Shown: positions 21,601-32,009 of the stretch, one piece after another
Layout of the letters: each line of letters opens with the position of its first letter
Numbering within the stretch: the first letter of the stretch is position 1
Origin: Clarireedia homoeocarpa
Lineage: Eukaryota > Ascomycota > Leotiomycetes > Helotiales > Rutstroemiaceae
Direction: 5' to 3'
Assembly (NCBI GenBank): GCA_001465935.1
Contig: LNKV01000005.1
Span: forward strand, 372,001 to 436,000
DNA: 64,000 bases
Program-made: the position numbers and the translations under genes
The notes under the pieces: model-generated
Told to the model about the DNA's origin: nothing
What the model saw: the letters and a program-made list of their open reading frames with translations, nothing else
Database searches by the model: none

Positions 21601-21910
21601 CTGCGGCAGAAGCCCAGCGGGTTGGGGCCCCAATGGACGGGCTGCTGACCCTTTGGGGCCCTACTGGGTGGGCTGAGAAAATGAAAACCCGGCTTACGAC
21701 CCATGGGTTACCCACGACCCGTGGGTTACCTATTACCCAGTACTATCCCTCCCCATGAATAAAGGTTAATTTTTTCTACGTCTTGCCACATAAAAATTTA
21801 ACCTTTATTCATGGGGGGGGATAGTTGTCCCATTACCCGCCCAGCCCATGGGGACCCAGTGGGCGGGACAAGAAGTGGAAACCCGGCCCCATGGGGCCCC
21901 ACGCCGCAGC
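21601..21910. repeat. GC-rich palindromic repeat, interrupted by MITE B
   Basis: A GC-rich island in AT-rich surroundings. It holds repeated motifs such as GGGGCCCCA, GGGCCC, GTGGGCTG/CAGCCCAT and an inverted pair ACCCATGGGTTACCC / ACCCGTGGGTTACC. MITE B copy 2 (21743-21824) sits within it at a TA, so the two halves (21601-21742 and 21825-21910) are probably one older element. I cannot name it. Confidence 0.45.
21743..21824. mobile_element. MITE family B, copy 2 (82 bp)
   Basis: Ends CTATCCCTCCCC and GGGGGGGGATAG; arms TGAATAAAGGTTAA / TTAACCTTTATTCA; TA on the left (21741-21742) and TT on the right. Differs from copy 1 at only a few positions. Confidence 0.85.
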
Positions 21911-21953
21911 CTAACGACATTGCTCCTTTACAATGTAACCCCAAAGAATACTA

Positions 21954-22169
21954 CTATGCCCCCCAAGAACAAAGGTTATTTGATGGGTTCTGCCACAGAA
22001 GTAGCCAGGGTGCAAACAGGGGGTTTTAATTACTCAAAATGGTCCTTTTTACATCGGAGATACCTCGGATACATAACCTTCAATTTTGAGTAGTTAAACC
22101 CCTCTGTTTATACCCTCTGTGGCAGAACCCACCAAGTAACCTTTGTTCTTTGGGGGGGGGGGGGCATAG
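21954..22169. mobile_element. MITE family A, copy 2 (216 bp hairpin)
   Basis: Ends CTATGCCCCCC and GGGGGCATAG flanked by TA on both sides (21952-21953, 22170-22171). Arms match those of copy 1 but the asymmetric parts are swapped, so it is inserted in the opposite orientation. The right poly-G tract is 14 long. Confidence 0.88.
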
Positions 22170-22191
22170 TACTTTAGTATATTACTTAAAT

Positions 22192-22568
22192 ATGCCTCCA
22201 ATCATAGTAAAGACTCTAAAGTTTCCATATAAGGTACCACCACCAGACGAAGGAGACGAGCCAGTAAATTGTAGAAGTACTGTCATCTTCCGTTTTCAAA
22301 GACTAAAAGATTATAGTGGGACGCCAGGGACAAACGTGGCGAGGGGAAATTGAACCCAGGTAAGAAATCTAGAGATGAATTCGATAAGGCTTATATGGCT
22401 TGGCATAAGAAGCTTCTTGAACACCATAGTGAAGAAGGGCAAAAAGCGGCGCAGAAGGCTCATGAACAGCAGAAAAGGGACGCGGAAGCAACACGTAAAG
22501 AGAAGGAGAAGGAGTTGTGTGAGATCCATAGTCATCTCCACATTCATGCGAGATCCACATTCATGTGA
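22192..22568 (+). pseudogene. Third relative of the small Lys/Glu-rich gene, truncated
   Basis: Begins just 21 bp after MITE A copy 2. The ATG at 22192 opens MPPIIVKTLKFPYKVPPPDE, like the exon 1 of 18944. After an unclear intron, the frame 22350-22568 gives DEFDKAYMAWHKKLLEHHSE and a Lys/Glu/Gln-rich run, then turns into a short tandem repeat and stops. A further Lys-rich fragment at 23253-23338 (KDKEKAEKETAKKMKKNNKR) after the LTR may be the displaced end of this or another copy. Likely non-functional. Confidence 0.45.
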
Positions 22569-22600
22569 AATCCACAGTCATGCGAGATCCACAGTCAACG
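22521..22600 (+). repeat. Short tandem repeat
   Basis: About four imperfect copies of GAGATCCACATTCAT / GAAATCCACAGTCATGC follow one another. It overlaps the end of the truncated charged-protein relic. Confidence 0.6.
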
Positions 22601-22917
22601 TATTCGATAAATGAGGGCATTCCCCAAATCGAGGAATGATACAGAATGCCGAATTTCCATTACTTTTCTATTTTGTAAGCTACAGAACATGCCAGAATCA
22701 CTAATTTGCCACAGCTTGAGGATATAAACCTCCTACAAGCAGCTATGGAGTTAGTTAATCAGATAGATAGATCAGTTCAATCAGTTCAATGCAAGCATTT
22801 CTCCAAGAGCTCTAATTTCTCACAAGTTGAGGCCTGCTAGGCCAATACAGGCCCAATAGGCCTGAAGGGTATAATATAGGCCTGAATGAGGCAATATAGA
22901 CCTGAAGGAGGAGGCAA
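22601..22917. repeat. Low-complexity stretch with AGGCCTGAA repeats
   Basis: Between 22830 and 22917 the motif AATATAGGCCTGAATGAGGC occurs with variants (AATAGGCCTGAAGG, AATATAGACCTGAAGG). The rest shows nothing recognisable. Confidence 0.4.
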
Positions 22918-23252
22918 TGTTGGAATAGGTCTACATATAGGCTATATGCCAACACTGTGACGATACCTGAAGGTCTATAAATAAGGGGTCCTTTACCACT
23001 GTAAAATAAGTAGAGTAGTACAGAACAGTTGAATCAAGCACAAGCAATCCTAAGTTACTATTTGCTGGGCGGGGTAAGGCGGGGCAGATGGGCCTATGCC
23101 TACCACCTTAAACTGAACACCGTAGTGATCGATTAGGTTTGCGAAGCCTGTGGCAATAGGCCTATGATTTAACACTATTCTTACTTTTACTTTTGAATCT
23201 ATTTAAGCCTACAGACACTATTCTACGTGTCAACCTGCTGTAACCCTCAACA
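22918..23252 (+). mobile_element. Probable solo LTR (335 bp)
   Basis: Starts TGTTGGAATAGG and ends CCCTCAACA, giving the 5-bp TGTTG...CAACA inverted ends of retrotransposon LTRs. Inside is a TATA box (CTATAAATA, about 22976-22984) followed by an R-like region. No second LTR, primer-binding site or pol sequence is in the window, and the flanking 5 bp (GGCAA, GAAGG) do not match, so a solo or rearranged LTR is the best guess. Confidence 0.5.
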
Positions 23253-23909
23253 GAAGGCTACTAAGGATAAGGAGAAGGCTGAAAAAGAAACAGCTAAAAA
23301 AATGAAGAAGAACAACAAGCGAAGAGAGGAGCGATGAGCGAGTGCCATTGTTAGGAAGTTCAAGTCGCTAAACTAAGACCTAGAAATACGATACGGACCT
23401 AAAGGGCCAAAGGGGACACTGTTGAGCTATTTTCTCTCTCTCTCATGCAGTATCTGTAGGAGGGTCAGTGATAGCCTGGTGGAGACGTCGTTCCTAATGT
23501 AACTGGGAATGTTGATGATAGGTTCTTTATCTGCCTTAATGCTACTACCAATTGTATCGCGGACCCTTGTCCCTTGACACATGTGCCGTGACAATATATC
23601 TAAGCACCCTCGTCGAGAACAACATTGACAGCACTTTTCAAATATGTATTAGCACCAAGTAACCCGTAGATTGTCCGCCATAAATCGGCCTGCAAACCCC
23701 ATGGTGACGGTGATAGCAATGGGAAGAGAAATATACTTGCGAGCAGCCTCACCTCATCTGACTAAAATGCTGAAGAGGGCAAGGGTGTTTGGAATGATGC
23801 TCTGATTGGCTTCTGCATTGTCACATTATTAAAAATTGTGTCAAAAATAATACATCCAAGACAGAAGGAAAGAAAATGCCTCATACGTGGTAGCTCTCCG
23901 ATCAGATCG
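23253..23909. other. Region with Lys-rich coding relic, then promoter of next gene
   Basis: 23253-23338 reads as a Lys/Glu-rich peptide ending at a TGA. The rest shows a CT microsatellite near 23440 and no gene. Confidence 0.4.
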
Positions 23910-24629
23910 ATGGGACATCCGATATTTTCTGATTTGCCGCTGGAGATTCGCCGTCAGATTTGGACTCATGCACTTCCCGACGCAGGAACTGTGCTCTTCA
24001 GATTTGGATTTACTGTGCCATCAATTGACGCACGAATACCCTTCCCGAGGTCGCGTATCCAACTACGTGAGAACCACTCACCAAAATCACATTTCTCTTG
24101 TCGACTGCCTGTGCCCGCAGTACTTCATGTGTGCAGAGAAGCACGTCGAGAAGCTTTAAGATTCATTCGTGTTATTTCATGTAGTGATTCGAGTAGTAAC
24201 AGCGGCACGACCACCCCTTTAGATTGGTGGAATCCGTGGATAGACACGCTCTACGTGTCCTCATGCATTGCTCCCAGCCGCGAGAACCCAGGCTGGGTAA
24301 GCCCTACAGCATATCCGCAAATAACAGGGATCGAATTGAAAGAAACAATCCAAGCACAGATAAGTGCTGTGAGGCATCTAGCATGGGGGTTCGAACATGG
24401 ATGGTTATTTTGGCGGCGGAACAACTGGGTTAATTGTGGGCTCAAGTGTTGGGATTGGATTGACATGGCACGATGGCTACGAACGTCCAAGGATCTGGAA
24501 TCGTTCACATGGGTGGTCGACAGTCCCAAAAGTGCAAGAACTCATGACTACAATCCATCTTGGATAGATCATCCAGAGTATTCTACTGTGGGCAACAAGA
24601 TGGGAATGGTTTTTCCCCGTTGGAGATAA
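23910..24629 (+). CDS. 2EXR domain protein
   Basis: Single exon, 239 aa. The open frame extends upstream to a GTG at 23838, but the first ATG in a sensible place is 23910 (MGHPIFSDLPLEIRRQIWTH). IFSDLPLEIRRQIWTHALPD is the F-box-like start of the fungal 2EXR family, and VLHVCREARREALRFI is the second conserved block of that family. The middle part (PWIDTLYVSS, VRHLAWGFEHGWLFW) also fits. The family is large in filamentous ascomycetes and of unknown function; resemblance to F-box suggests protein-protein interaction. The protein is a little short; the C-terminus (GNKMGMVFPRWR) may be cut by the nearby repeat-rich DNA. Confidence 0.75.
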   Translation: MGHPIFSDLPLEIRRQIWTHALPDAGTVLFRFGFTVPSIDARIPFPRSRIQLRENHSPKSHFSCRLPVPAVLHVCREARREALRFIRVISCSDSSSNSGTTTPLDWWNPWIDTLYVSSCIAPSRENPGWVSPTAYPQITGIELKETIQAQISAVRHLAWGFEHGWLFWRRNNWVNCGLKCWDWIDMARWLRTSKDLESFTWVVDSPKSARTHDYNPSWIDHPEYSTVGNKMGMVFPRWR

Positions 24630-25004
24630 GGGCAAGGCTCATCACGTCAGGATGTCAACCCAAGTGCAGACAATAGGAGGAGAACATAATTAGCGAGCGT
24701 GAAGCGAAGAGATCATTTATAACCGCTTTCCACTTAGTATGAATGCCATCAATACCTATTTCTCATGTTACTTTTCTTATTGTGGCGAAGCCACTACGCC
24801 TTGTATGCCTTGCAGGCCTACTAAAGATGCGAGAGATGTAAATAAAGTGCTGTGGCTAGAGCTAGTAACCTTATGGTTGCTGGGTCAACCAAAGTTATGC
24901 CCAAGCTTTACTTATCCACAGATATATGGATAAACGATAAATGAAACTTCAAATATACGACTACAGAACACCCGTTCAACGACCACCAGCAAGTGTTAGA
25001 CAAA
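24630..25004. other. Intergenic region, promoter of the BUB1 gene
   Basis: No gene or repeat recognised. Confidence 0.5.
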
Positions 25005-28000
25005 ATGTCCGTTTCCGAGGATCTGATTGATTTTGACATAATTGAGAATCAGAAAGAGAATATTCAGTCTCTGCCCCAGGGACGATCGGCGCGCAACCTT
25101 GCAAAATTATTCTCACCATCTCCCCTTCAACCCCTCTCAACGCCCACCCCCTCCGACACAAAGAACCTTAATGACGCAATCAGAGAAGAGTATGAGACCG
25201 AGTTAATGACTATAGCAGAGTCGGATGATCCCCTAGATATATACGATAGATATGTCAAATGGACATTTGACGCCTATCCCACCGCACAAGCAACACCTGC
25301 ATCACAACTCGCTCCTTTACTTGAACGTGCGACAAAAACATTCCTCAACTCTCCACAGTACAAGAATGATCCACGATACCTGAAACTGTGGTTATCCTAC
25401 ATTCGATTCTTCGCGGACTCACCACGAGAGACATTTGCCTTCCTGGCTCGTCACAACATCGGCGAAGGATTAGCATTATACTATGAAGAATTCGCAGCAT
25501 GGTTGGAAAATGCTGGTAGATGGGTGCAAGCTGAGGAAGTTTACAAGCTAGGAATTGATAAAGAAGCTAGGCCCGCGCCACGATTACTGCGCAAATTTAA
25601 CGAATTTAAGGAAAGATTCGCAGCCAGGCCCGACAACAGCAATGAGCCTTCATCACCGGCGTTGCCTGCAGTGCGTCCAGCTCTTGCCGCAAAAATCGAT
25701 CCATATGCTGCAGCTGCAGCACCTCGAGATCCCCAAGCACCAAGACCGCCCGCCGGGGTTGGGGGATCATCAATAACAAAGAGTGGAAAGCAAAAGATGA
25801 AGATCTTCTCCGACGATGCAAATAGCCCTGCTCCTGCTGTTACATCTTCACCGGGCGTGGGATGGCAGAGTATAGGATCATTGGCTGAGCGAAAGAAGGA
25901 GAATATGATGGAGCCGAAGCCATGGGTAGGAGAAACGCTGAAAGCTGGGGGAAAGAAGAGTAGCACAAAGATACCAATTTTCAAGGATGAGGTATGTGGA
26001 ATATCCTTTCATAATCCTTGTTATGCATATGTTGATGATCACAGGACTAATTTTGCGGTTATGGCGTTGTGTATTTCAGACTTTACCTTTACCTTTACCT
26101 CTACCTCAAATTGCTGTTCCAGAATTACAACAAGTGACCATCAATCCTAAAAATGGGAGGAGTGAACGAATTTTCGTGAATCTAGAGGCTATCTACCCCA
26201 GCCCCGAAAGACTCGGTACAGAGCTTAGTTTTGAAGAACTGCGTGCTGCGCACCGAGGCTGGCTCAGCAAAGTGTGGGAAAGAGAGTTGCAAGACCAGAA
26301 ACAAAACCTCAATGACGAATCTTGCGAGCCAACAGAAGAGTCTAACATTAGTGTTGAAACTGTTACCCGGACAGTACCAGTCAAATTAGACATTCCTCGA
26401 GATTCTGTAATGGTAGACGAGAATGGTATGAAAAAAGAACATCACAAAGAGGGCAAACAGCGAAGGATGAAAGTTAAAGAAGTTAATGAGACGCAGATAA
26501 GTAAGTCGCGGATTTGTAATGTACAATTGCAAATAATCCACTAACAAATCTTAGTCAAGGCAAAGTTATCCTCTCCTTCTGGTCCCAAAATGATCAAAAG
26601 AAAATCAAGAGAAGCTACGATGACTCTTCACACGAAAGCCGCAACAGATGAGATCTACGATATCTTCAACCAGCCTCTTAAGACAGGGGATGAAGAGGAC
26701 GAGGAAGAAGAAGAAGAAGAAGAAGATAGTGATGACGACGATGGCGACATGACTGATGGCGACTACACGAGCGGAGGTGAAAGTACCAATACGACAGGGC
26801 GCTTTGCCGCGAACAGTGAGGCCGGAGACGATGACGATGAGACTTCAGATGTCAAAAGTGTTAGCGAATGGTCAGAGTTCACAGCTAGGAAGAATGCCCA
26901 AGATCATGATGATGGTGAAGCTTCGACTTTTACCGATGGTGAAGATGAGGAGTTTGAGGAAATCAAGGTGGAGGCTCCTCGTGGTGTACCGCAAAATGAG
27001 GATGTTATTACTCCTGTATCTCCTGAAGGTCCCTCGTCCACAAGAACTAGCTTCGTTCCGATACCTCCCGAAGATTATGATCCACTGACTCATCCTTATA
27101 GAGACCCGTGCCAGGTCTCCCAGAATCGACTGCCCTTCATGACACCGATTGTTGAAAGGACCGAGTCTTCTCTTGGTTTACCAACTGTAAGAGAGCCAAA
27201 AGAATACCTCCACTCTGCCAGTCCGAGCAAGGTCAGTGGATCTAAGATCCAAGTGTTTCAGGATGATTTGGGAAGTAGCCCGTTGAAAGAAATCAACAAT
27301 GAAGTCCAACCAACCGATAGGTTTCCCCAGCCACAACTGGGTAAGAAAAAGACGGGGGCGCCTCTGTCTACTAAAGAAATTGCACCAAAAGGACCGATAA
27401 TCCAGGACTCACAATGTAATCCTGTTGATGAAGACATCCGCCAGCTTATTTTTGCCAACCTGCAACCACCGCTGAGCAGCTATGAAGGATTCTCTCAACA
27501 CGATGAGATAAGAGGCCGAGCAGCTGAAATAAAAAAATATGCCAAAGCTATCACGAAGGCGAGCAAGAACGCGAACGAAAAGACCAACACGAACATCTCA
27601 ATGTCTCCAGTGCTTCAATTTCCAGGAACTGATAGACAGTATACCTTGAAAAAAGAGCTGGGTGCTGGCGCATTCGCCCCCGTTTACCTTCTTGAGGGCT
27701 TTATTGATAATGAACAAGATGAAAATCAAGCATCCGCTGTTATGGGCAAAGGAGCTTTTGATCACTTCAATCGCAAACCATTAGAGGCACTCAAGATGGA
27801 AGATCCACCTAGCGCATGGGAATTCTATATTATGCGACAAGCGAAACGCAGACTGGGAGTTTCACGTCCTGCAGAGAGCATAATTGACGTTTACGAAATG
27901 CATCTTTACAAAGATGAGTGCTACCTGATCGAAGAATACAGAGACCAAGGCACTCTTTTGGACATTATCAATATTTGTAGAGCAGACGCAAAGTCTCCAG

Positions 28001-28698
28001 GTGGAGTCATGGACGAAATCCTAGTCATGTTCTTCACAATCGAACTGTTCCGTACCGTGGAAGCCTTGCATTCGAAGGGCATCTTACACGGCGATCTCAA
28101 AGCAGACAATTGTTTGGTGCGGTTTGATGCCGTTGAAGACGACGAAGTCTGGACTTCTAAGTACCGTAAAGATGGTAGTGGTTGTTGGAACAGGAAGGGT
28201 ATTACGTTAATCGATTTTGGTCGTGGTATCGATATGAAAGTCTTCAAACCTGATGTTCAGTTCATTGCGGACTGGAAGACTGGACCACAAGATTGCGCTG
28301 AGATGAGAGAATTACGGCCATGGACTTATCAGATCGACTACCATGGTCTCGCCGGTATTATCCATAGTATGTTATTTGGCAAATATATCGACACAGTAGC
28401 GGAACGAGGAGGCGAAGGTTTAGGTGGTGTAGGTGGCGGTGGGTTACGGAGGTGGAGATTAAAAGAAGGATTGAAGAGGTACTGGCAAACAGAGATTTGG
28501 AGTGGTGTTTTCGACCTTCTATTAAATCCCAGTGGATATGTCGATGGCGAAGAAGGAGGAAAGATGCCTGTCGTAAGAGGTATGAGGGTCATGAGGGAGG
28601 AAATGGAGAGCTGGTTGGAAGGCAATTGTGAAAAAGGTACGGGTTTGATGAAAGGTATTCGAAAACTGGAGGACACGATCAAGGGCAAAAGGAAATGA
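25005..28698 (+). CDS. BUB1: Spindle-checkpoint kinase BUB1 (MadBub type)
   Basis: Exons 25005-25991, 26080-26500 and 26555-28698 (introns 88 and 54 bp), 1183 aa. The N-terminal Mad3/BUB1 TPR domain (about residues 55-190) has YDRYVKWTFDAYP and DPRYLKLWLSYIRFFADSPR. KEN boxes are at residues 17-19 and 298-300; these are typical of BubR1/Mad3, so this protein combines both functions, as in many filamentous fungi with one MadBub gene. GRSERIFVNLEAIYPSPERL with FEELRAAHRGWL is the second Mad3/BUB1 homology block. An acidic stretch follows in exon 3. The C-terminal kinase has LGAGAFAPVY (from about 837), ILHGDLKADN (HGD at about 981) and LIDFGRG (DFG at about 1023). It acts at kinetochores to hold anaphase until attachment. 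Call is secure; the start is the first ATG. Confidence 0.95.
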
Positions 28699-29149
28699 TT
28701 ATGATGCTGGGTATAGGCTACTGCCGTGAGGAATCACGTGGAGTTCTTGGAAGCTTGATATCTCTGGAGTACTGTATATTTTTTGATATTTTAGTTGGCT
28801 TTATGTCAACTTTACGTTATCTTTGTCTGTGATCATAAATTGACTTGTTGACAAGCAGCTCTTTATGACGTTCTATTCGGTGAATTCTCAGCCGCACGCT
28901 GGGCACAGGCAATAATGAGATTTCGCTTACAGACTTACTACAGGCTTACAGCGTAGCTAGAGCACGAACACTTTCTAATGGTGGAGAGGTTTTTGGTGGC
29001 ATGCAAGCTGATATTTTGGGGCTGGTGCCTGCAGGGTGAGAGTGGGAATACAAATGAGCCTTTCCGAGCAATGCTTTAAATAATCTTAATTATGTTGTTT
29101 CTCCTCTTTCTTTTTGTCGCGATAAATATAAATATCCACGGTTTAAATC
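28699..29149. other. Intergenic region
   Basis: No gene seen. TATAAATATAAATA at 29124-29137 is just upstream of the next ATG. Confidence 0.45.
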
Positions 29150-32009
29150 ATGAGTGCTCGATTTAATAGAATGGATTCGGAAGCCTTTGAACATGTTGTC
29201 CAGCCGTTGGAAGATGTTAAAGAAGGTACTGAGGGATTCCAGAAGAGGGACAGAGAGGATATGGAGGAAGAGGAGGCTAAAAAGGAAGAACATATATCAG
29301 ACAACGTTTTGGATACGTACAACTTTCCGGATAACGTCCGTGAAAGGGTAAGCACAGACTCTCCTTCTGGGATATTCTGAACTACTAACACAGCGCGTAG
29401 GACGAGGACCACGTCGTCATCAGACGTTCGGTCTCAGACTATGAAAGGGATTTCCCCCGGGAGGCAACACGCCATGAAAGAAGTGATGAAATTGAAACGC
29501 GGGGTCGCTCGGCGCATTCCCGTAGACGCTCAATTGCCGAATCATCAGATGCAGGCTCAATTGATTTACCACAAAGGCAGCCCAGCATTAACTTGAGTCT
29601 TGAAATTAATCGGATACCACTCGAGAAGTGGTGGGCAAATGAAGGGCCAGTCGCTGAAACAGATAATTATAGACACGGAGGTCAATACAGAAGAGGTAGA
29701 AGGTATTCTGAAGAGACACGGAAGCCTTTAGATATGCCATTTAGAGGGAAGAATGTCTTGGATGTTGCGATTGAGGAAGATAAGCCGGTTCAATTAGCGA
29801 TCAATTCGAACGAGTTGCAGGATGAATTGAGACGGTTGACTCGAGTGAAGCTTTCGGATTGCGAGAACGTCCTGCTACCACCTTGGAAAAGCTTGGTGGA
29901 GTATGACGGAAGGATTAGAGAGAGGCTGGAGAGTCTAAAGGAGATGCTAAGAGATAGGGATGAAAAGAAAGATGGTGAGGTGGACTTGCGAAAAGAACGT
30001 ATTCTTGACACTGCACCATCGACGCCGTCAGAGGAGAGAGAATATGTCAGCAGCGCAGAGACTTCTTGCCAAGTATGCTCCAAACCTCTCCATGCCCATG
30101 GTGCTCCATTAGTCTGCCTCGACACAAGAGTCACCCACCTCCAAGTCCTGGTTGACTTCATGGATACGGATCTTAAACCAGTTTTTGATCTGCGCAGAAG
30201 TATCAGCGACGGCACTATCCAAGAGATAGCTTTCGCGGATCTTTGGCATCTTTTCAACCCCGGGGATTTGATTGTCGAATCACTGTTTCAGCAGGCCTAC
30301 AGGATATTCCACACATCAAACGGCCGCCACAGATTGCCAAACCGAGCGCTCAGATATGATGGAGAACCCAACTACTGTGACTTCACCATCGATTGCTTCC
30401 ACGTGGATTACGATTCCAGGATGTTGGGTCCGATTCATCGAACTTTGAGCATCGTAGAGTATATAGGAAAGCGATCCATTTTTGAAATCTTGGTTGAAAC
30501 CAATGATAGATGGGTGGAGAACATGACGATTACCCTGGTGAAGATGCTGCCGGTCGAGGAACGCAAGAGACAGATTGAGAATTTGATTGCGAGGGGGAAG
30601 AAATTGAGGACTTTGGAGCAGGGTATGCATAAGTACTATGATGGTCTCGACGCGGAACAGTTCACGAAAAATCTCGATGATTATCATATAGCACGGGAGA
30701 GATCATATAACTATTTACCCGATGCGGATGTGAACAGAGAATTTGATCATGTAAGTCACTGTCCAATCAATGGACAAATGCTCTTACAGGGATACTGACG
30801 GAGGATCTAGATTACCAGCGATATTATCATCGGAAGGTCATTAGATAGTGACATGAAACCAATCGGTATTTTCAGAAAAATCCAGGGTGGCCGCTATTAT
30901 AGATTAGAGAACTGTATTCACTGCCATGGAATACCGAACTTCGAGAATATCGATGATATCGATCAGCAGTGCGATTGCACGGATCGTGTACGGGACTGTA
31001 TCGTCGATAGTTACCGCGCGAATAAGTATTTATCTGGTGTGGATCTGCTGAAAGTTCGTGGCCCCAAAGACGAAATCGGGGATGATCATTACATGTTGCT
31101 ACCCCCTATCGTAGAGTCATTCGTGTTAGAGAAGAAGCAATGGATGACATTGTTGGTTGATGGGGTGAAGGATATTGAGGATATGCCGACGACGGATTTC
31201 AAAAACCTTATTCTACCAGATGGATACGAGAAATTGTTGAAGGCGGTAGTAAAGAGCCATTCCAGCAGTAAAGGAGCAACTTCTGTGTTCTTTCAAAAGT
31301 GCTCCGGTGAGTCTTTGTCTTACCTTGAAATAACCACAACGCCCATCTAACATCTAAAACAGCACTTACAATCCTTCTTCATGGTCCGCAAAGCACTGGG
31401 AAACGCCTTACAGCAAAGGCGCTTGCTTCATATTTCCAACGACCAATTTACAGTATCGACTCGTATAATCTCAGCATCAGCCACCATGGTAATTTCGATT
31501 TCGCCGAGCACTTCCGCCGTGCCTCAAAGTGGAACGCCATCATTCTGATCCAAGATGCGGAGCGATATTTCTTAGACCCGTTGCTTAGAGACACGCGCTC
31601 GACCTACTCTGAGATGTTTCTTCGGGAATTGTTACAATACAGAGGCATTGTAATTCTAACTGCTCACAGAAGAGAAGAGCTTGATATTGAGATTGGCAAG
31701 AAGATCAACGTGGCTTTAGCTTATGAGGCATGGGACATATGTGAGAATTTACGTGTTTGGGAACAGCAGCTAGAGAGGCTGGAGAGAGAACGTCCGGTGA
31801 GGTTCAGTGATGAGGCGAGAAAGCATGTCTTGGGTTTTGCGAGGGAGCAGGCTAGGAAGGGTCATAATTGGAATGGGAAGGATATTGAGAATTACTTTGA
31901 TGTTTCGATTGCGCTGATGGCTTCTGATTCTAGGAGTGGAGAGGGACAGAAGAAAGTGGAAGTGGAGCATTTGATTGCTGCTGCGAGAGCGGTTTGGACT
32001 TATTGTTGA
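29150..32009 (+). CDS. AAA+ family protein with degenerate Walker motifs
   Basis: Exons 29150-29347, 29401-30750, 30811-31306 and 31363-32009 (introns 53, 60, 56 bp), 896 aa. It follows the plan of a large fungal AAA+ family (DUF7025 region plus ATPase): a charged N-terminus, a middle with LRRSISDGTIQEIAFADLWHLFNPGDL and CFHVDYDSRMLGP, then LLPPIVESFVLEKKQW before the ATPase. The P-loop reads HGPQSTGKR (about 688-696) with Arg where Ser/Thr is expected, and Walker B reads ILIQDAERYF (about 742-751), lacking the usual Asp-Glu pair. The downstream VILTAHRREELD replaces the usual ILTSNR. So it may bind nucleotide poorly or be a pseudo-ATPase. The C-terminal helical part ends WNGKDIENYFDVSIALM. 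Function unknown. Confidence 0.8.
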
